DNA of 12,027 bases. It comes from Rhodococcus sp. IITR03 (lineage in GTDB: Bacteria > Actinomycetota > Actinomycetes > Mycobacteriales > Mycobacteriaceae). Position numbers and translations under genes: made by a program. Where the stretch lies: the NCBI GenBank assembly GCA_001017865.1, contig LATQ01000001.1, positions 1,938,629 to 1,950,655 of the forward strand, read 5' to 3'. Positions 7,299 to 12,027 of this stretch are shown piece after piece (within the stretch, counting starts at the first letter, position 1; each line of letters starts with the position of its first letter). The notes below the pieces were generated by a model. It had not been told where the DNA came from and ran no database searches. It saw only the letters and a list, made by a program, of their open reading frames with translations.

Positions 7299-8019
7299 AT
7301 GACAAAGCCCGAAATCGAGTTCCAGGAGGGTCCCGCCCCCACCCAGTTGGTCATCAAGGACCTGGTGGTCGGCGAAGGTGCCGAAGCGGAGCCCGGATCG
7401 AAGGTCGAAGTCCACTACGTCGGGGTCGAGTTCGATACCGGTGAAGAGTTCGACTCGTCGTGGAGCCGTGGTGAGTCCATCACCTTCCGCTGTCCGGTCT
7501 GATCGCCGGCTGGCAGGAGGGCATCCCGGGCATGAAGGTCGGCGGCCGTCGTCAGCTGACCATCCCGCCGGAGCTCGCCTACGGTCCCGCCGGATCGGGC
7601 CACCGCTTGTCGGGCAAGACGCTCGTGTTCATCATCGACCTGCTCGCCGTGCAGGTGCCGCCGGAGGTTCCGACGGTCGAACCGGCCACCGGCCCGGCGC
7701 CCGCCGATCTCGTCATCGAGGACATCACCATCGGTGACGGCGACGAAGCGCAGCCCGGCGGTGTGGTCGACGTGCACTACCACGGCGTGGAGTACGACAC
7801 CAACGATGTGTTCGACTCGTCGTTCGCTCGTGGCGACTCCGTCCGCTTCCCGCTCGGACGTCTGATCCGGGCTGGCAGGAAGGCATTCCGGGCATGCGCG
7901 TCGGTGGACGCCGCAAGCTCACGGTGCCCCCGCAGCTCGCGTACGGACCGGCCGGTTCCGGGCATCCGCTCGGAGGCAAGACGCTGGTCTTCGTGATCGA
8001 TCTGCTCGGCGTCGGATAA
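7299..8019 (+). CDS. Tandem two-domain FKBP-type peptidyl-prolyl cis-trans isomerase, two frameshifts
   Basis: Speeds cis-trans isomerisation of Xaa-Pro bonds. Repaired length is 240 residues with two complete FKBP domains, about residues 14-119 and 134-240, joined by a Pro-rich linker (PPEVPTVEPATGPAPAD). Both domains keep the FKBP12-type pocket: Tyr (VHY, 40 and 161), Phe-Asp (FDSS, 51-52 and 172-173), Phe (63 and 184), Trp (GWQEG, 72 and 193), Tyr (LAYG, 95 and 216) and LVF near the end. No signal peptide, so cytoplasmic. One base is missing near 7489 (CGCTGTCC for CGCCTGTCC) and one near 7870 (ATCCGGGC for ATCCCGGGC). The two breaks lie in the same part of each repeat, just before the GW. 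ATG 7299 follows GAGGAG at 7287-7292. It ends just before a strong terminator. Confidence 0.92.
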
Positions 8020-8039
8020 CCGGACCCGCAACGACATCC

Positions 8040-8081
8040 GAGGCCCGCAATACCGGTGAGACCACCGGTGTTGCGGGCCTC
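8040..8081. terminator. Strong stem-loop terminator, probably bidirectional
   Basis: Arms of 19 nt (8040-8058 and 8063-8081) pair perfectly except one G-T position, around the 4-nt loop AGAC. The stem is GC-rich and is not followed by a long T run, as is common in actinobacteria. It lies 20 bp after the FKBP stop and about 9 bp from the inferred TetR stop, so it can serve both convergent genes. Confidence 0.85.
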
Positions 8082-8089
8082 GTCGTCGT

Positions 8090-8721
8090 TCAGTTCCGGG
8101 GCGCCCGAGCATCGACAACGCGAGGTCGACATAGTTGCGGGCCAGATCGTCGACGTCCACGCGGCCGGGCCGGTACCAGCGGGCGACGTCGATCCCCAGC
8201 GACAGGATCGCCAGCGCTGCGGTGGGCACGTCGCCGACCCGGAACGCGCCACTGTCGACACCCGAGGAGATGACCTCCCGGACCACGGCGTCGGTGCGCC
8301 TGCGGATCTCCGCGATCTCGCGGTAGTGCTCCTCCGAGAGCGCGTGCAGTTCGTACTGCGCGACCCGGCAGGTGGTGTGGTGCACGGCGTGGATCCGCAC
8401 GAAACGGTCGACGATGGCGCGGATCCGCTCGATCGGGTCGGTGGAACTCGCGGCGGCGCTCTCGACCTCCTCGAGGACGTGGTGGTGCCCGTTGCGGCCG
8501 GCCTCGAAGAGTACGGCCTCCTTGGACGGGAAGTGCACGTAGAGCGCCGCGGGGCTCAACCCTGCGCCGACGGAGATGTCGCGGGTGGTGGTCGCGTGGT
8601 AGCCGCGGCGTGCGAAGGACTCCACCGCGGAGGCGACCAGCCGGCGCGCGACCTCGGATCCACCGCCTGGCAGCGCTGTGACAAGAGAGGCGTCGGGGGT
8701 CTGCTCGGGTGTGTCGGTCAC
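8090..8721 (-). CDS. TetR-family transcriptional regulator, probable 3' frameshift
   Basis: Repressor-type DNA-binding protein, about 210 residues. The helix-turn-helix is typical: VASAVESFARRGYHATTTRDI, GAGLSPAALYVHFPSKEAVLFE, residues about 22-66. The ligand-binding C-terminal domain follows, with RIRAIVDRFVRIHA and DVPTAALAILSLGIDVARWYRP. The start used is GTG 8721, preceded by AGGACGG at suitable spacing; a GTG at 8769 in the same frame would add 16 residues. The open frame as read runs far into the FKBP gene, which is implausible. One base restored near 8100 (GGGCGCCCCGG to GGGGCGCCCCGG) gives the ending LGAPRN and a stop at 8090, right beside the terminator. It is divergent from the acyl-CoA dehydrogenase gene, and a palindrome lies between them, so it is inferred to repress that gene and itself. 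The ligand may be an acyl-CoA. Confidence 0.88.
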
Positions 8722-8781
8722 GGGGTCCGTCCTGCGGGTCGCGGAGAAGGCGTCGTTGACATCATGCACCGTCGTTGGTCT

Positions 8782-8814
8782 ACTGAGTGAGCGCTTAGTT
8801 CGCTCTTGCTCAGT
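8782..8814. promoter_or_regulatory. Candidate TetR operator: nested inverted repeat
   Basis: Outer arms ACTGAG (8782-8787) and CTCAGT (8809-8814) and inner arms GAGCG (8789-8793) and CGCTC (8801-8805) share nearly the same centre, with a 1-nt (left) and 3-nt (right) interruption between the inner and outer arms. The left half also contains the near-palindrome AGTGAGCGCTTAGT centred on AGCGCT, a shape common for TetR operators. It lies between the divergent tetR and acyl-CoA dehydrogenase starts, where a repressor site would be expected. Binding by the neighbouring TetR protein is inferred. Confidence 0.6.
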
Positions 8815-8840
8815 TCGTTCCTGCTGAGTTCGTTCCTGCT
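8796..8840. repeat. Three tandem 15-bp repeats in the acyl-CoA dehydrogenase promoter region
   Basis: Unit (C/G)AGTTCGTTCCTGCT occurs at 8811-8825 and 8826-8840 with one mismatch, and a more diverged copy, TAGTTCGCTCTTGCT, at 8796-8810. The first copy overlaps the right half of the nested palindrome. The repeats end 35 bp before the acyl-CoA dehydrogenase start codon and so fall around the core promoter or early leader. Confidence 0.85.
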
Positions 8841-8875
8841 ACGGCCGATATCCGAGTCGCCCGAAAGGATCCTCG

Positions 8876-10657
<1,782 letters not shown>

Positions 10658-10675
<18 letters not shown>

Positions 10676-11170
10676 CGACACCTTCCAGGCGACCGTCAAC
10701 GACCCGCCGACCGGTAGCGCATGCCACCGGTCGGCGTGGTCGTCGAAGGTGTCCACGATCCGGTCGACCACCGGGGTGACGTCGTGCGCGGACACATATG
10801 CCGGAAGGCTCCGCGCCAGACCGCGCCGCACCTCCCAGACGGGAACGGCGATGCGCGCCAGTGTCTCCGACCTGATCGTGTCGGCCTCCGCGCGCGGCGA
10901 CATGGTCTGCTTCTTCGACCGGCGACGCCGTCCCGCGCGGGTCCGCTCCGCGTTGTCGACGGGCCAGAACATGCCGTTGTCGCCCGCGGCCAACTGCCCG
11001 AAGACACCGAGTTCGATACCCGCCTCCTTCTCGACCAGCAGGTGCACGAGGTCGTGGGGGAGATAGGGGTGACCGCCCGGGCCGTTGCGCGGAGCGAGCT
11101 CCGGACCGGTGTCGCGGTGCACCGCGATCTCGTACCCGATGCCGGGACCCTTCGTGAAGACGACGCGCAT
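10658..11170 (-). CDS. Conserved-looking hypothetical protein, 170 aa
   Basis: I do not recognise a named family. The reading frame is intact with actinobacterial codon bias. Visible features: an N-terminal strand-like MRVVFTKGPGIGYEIAVHRD, then GPELAPRNGPGGHPYLPHDLVHLLVE, whose HDLVHLLVE is reminiscent of a short His-rich helix but is not a clear metal site; GIELGVFGQLAAGDNGMFW; a basic cluster RRRRSKKQ near residue 78; and a soluble C-terminal half ending SLTVAWKVSLQNRR. No signal or membrane segment. ATG 11170 is used; an in-frame GTG at 11179 is as likely, and neither has a good Shine-Dalgarno. It begins 44 bp after the CinA-like stop on the same strand, so it is probably cotranscribed. 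Its end overlaps the convergent acyl-CoA dehydrogenase gene. Confidence 0.78.
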
Positions 11171-11214
11171 GCTCGTCACGTTAGGCCCCGGGTGTAGGAG
11201 ATCGCATCCGATTT

Positions 11215-11705
11215 TCAGGCGGACGCACGCTCGACGAGCAACGACAAGGCGTGACGCACCGTCTTCGCGAGCACATCCTGGGGATCACCGTCGAAGCGCT
11301 GCTCCTCGCTGCGGGTGCCGTCCGGACCGGTCGTGGCGAAGCAGACCGTGCCGGGCGGCCGGCCGTCCTGTGGGTCGGGTCCACCGGCGCGCTCACGGCG
11401 ACGACGATGTCCGCGCCCAGGAGGCGGGAGGTGCTCTCCGCCATCGTGCGCGCCGCGCTCTCGCACACGACCGGGCCTTCCGCAACCTCGAGCAGGCCGT
11501 ACTTGACCTCGCGCGAGTACGCGACGATGCCGCCGCGGAACCAGTCGGAGCTGCCCTTCGCGGCACCCAGGCGGGCTGCGAGCGTGCCCGCGGTGAGCGA
11601 CTCCGCGCAGCCGAGTGTCAGCTCTTTGTCGGAGGCGAGCCGTGCCAGCTGCTCGATCAACTCGTCGGAGGTGTCCGTCCCCTCCACCACGTCGTCATCG
11701 GCCAT
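11215..11705 (-). CDS. Stand-alone CinA C-terminal domain protein (PncC-type nicotinamide-nucleotide amidohydrolase), one frameshift
   Basis: Family role: deamidation of nicotinamide mononucleotide to nicotinate mononucleotide in pyridine-nucleotide salvage. About 163 residues when repaired, the size of single-domain PncC and far shorter than full CinA. Motifs: LGCAESLTAGTLAARLG near residues 31-47 (catalytic Ser in AES), GSSDWFRGGIVAYSREVKYGLL near 51-72 (Tyr and Lys), and SGAGGPDPQDGRPPGTV, visible only after restoring one base near 11390 (AGCGCGCC for AGCGGCGCC). The end is VRHALSLLVERASA. ATG 11705 has an excellent Shine-Dalgarno, GGAAGGAGA, 6 nt upstream. Its start overlaps the end of the reductase gene by 11 bp. 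Confidence 0.9.
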
Positions 11706-12027
11706 GCGTGTCTCCTTCCAGAGCATCGGGTCGCACCCAGCGGGTGAGCAGGGTGCCGTCGTCGTCGCACACCAGGTGCGCACGTCGCAGGGGTGTCAGA
11801 GCGGCGGTCGGCGAGTGCGCGATACGCGCGGCGTTACCGGCGGCCAGGACCGGAGCCCAGGTCAGGCACAGCTCGTCGACGACGCCATCCTCGATCAAGC
11901 GGCCGAACAGATTCGGTCCGCCCTCGCACAGCACCCGGAGCCAACCCGCCTCGCCGATCGCCGCGAGCAGGGAGGGCCCGTCGACTCACCGCGTCGATGA
12001 CGCGGACGTCGCCTCCGGCGGCCTCCA
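11695..12027 (-). CDS. RibD C-terminal / DHFR-like pyrimidine reductase, 3' part, runs off the right edge, frameshifted
   Basis: NAD(P)H-dependent reductase of the RibD C-terminal domain family (riboflavin-pathway reductase or dihydrofolate-reductase-like). About 111 C-terminal codons are visible; the N-terminus lies beyond the window. The diagnostic segment is VLCEGGPNLFGRLIEDGVVDELCLTWAPVLAAG, split here as VLCEGGPNLFGRLI (cofactor loop) and DELCLTWAPVLAAG (last strands). Upstream of it VRVIDAV joins DGPSLLAAIGEAGWL only if two bases are restored near 11984-11988 (GTGAGTCGAC, for example GTGGAGTCCGAC); a stop blocks the frame as read. Overlaps the CinA-like gene by 11 bp and heads the same operon. 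Whether it makes riboflavin, or is a paralogue such as the mycobacterial Rv2671 type, cannot be decided. Confidence 0.82.

Noticed and set aside
5890..7305. 471-codon minus-strand frame opposite gltA
   Set aside because: Antisense shadow of the well-conserved citrate synthase, with no recognisable domain.
7777..8769. A 330-residue TetR-type protein reading on through the FKBP gene
   Set aside because: The last ~100 residues are antisense to the FKBP coding region and cross the terminator; a one-base loss near 8100 hiding the stop at 8090 is more likely.
8796..8840. CRISPR-like array
   Set aside because: The 15-bp units are directly adjacent with no spacers and there are only three; they are a simple tandem repeat.

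Overview
The window is GC-rich DNA with strong G/C third-position bias. Its proteins read like those of mycolic-acid actinomycetes (order Mycobacteriales), and a Rhodococcus-type genome is the best guess. The deduced GltA and CitA follow the mycobacterial GltA2 and CitA sequences almost residue by residue, as far as I can recall those. No tRNA, rRNA, CRISPR array, insertion sequence or phage gene was seen.

Layout, left to right. (1) 1-607, minus: 5' part of a second citrate synthase (citA), running off the left edge. (2) 750-2736, plus: pdxH (pyridoxamine 5'-phosphate oxidase) coupled by a GTGA overlap to a 12-TM-type MFS exporter. (3) 2719-5679: a beta-lactam cassette. A LysR regulator and a signal-less SxxK/SDN/KTG serine-hydrolase protein form a GTGA-coupled pair on the minus strand; they diverge from a Tat-exported lipoprotein class A beta-lactamase on the plus strand. 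This order resembles the blaA-blaB / blaL induction system described in Streptomyces cacaoi and is the most interesting biology here. (4) 5950-8019, plus: the main citrate synthase gltA, then a protein of two tandem FKBP prolyl-isomerase domains, closed by a strong stem-loop at 8040-8081. (5) 8090-10675: a TetR regulator (minus) divergent from a large FadE5/DmdC-type acyl-CoA dehydrogenase (plus), separated by an interrupted palindrome and three 15-bp tandem repeats. (6) 10658-12027, minus: 3' part of a RibD/DHFR-like reductase, a stand-alone CinA C-terminal (PncC-type) amidohydrolase and an unrecognised conserved-looking protein, probably one operon.

A dominant property of this sequence is technical. 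Ten of the thirteen genes are broken by one or two apparent single-base losses, nearly always in a short G or C run, and adding one base back restores the family sequence each time. Only gltA, the acyl-CoA dehydrogenase and the unrecognised protein read through intact. I treat these as probable sequencing or assembly errors rather than pseudogenes, and give each gene its full span with the approximate break points.

Genes are tightly packed. Two convergent pairs overlap by 18 bp, two codirectional pairs share GTGA, and the only long gene-free stretches are the regulatory gaps at 608-749, 4537-4703, 5680-5949 and 8722-8875.
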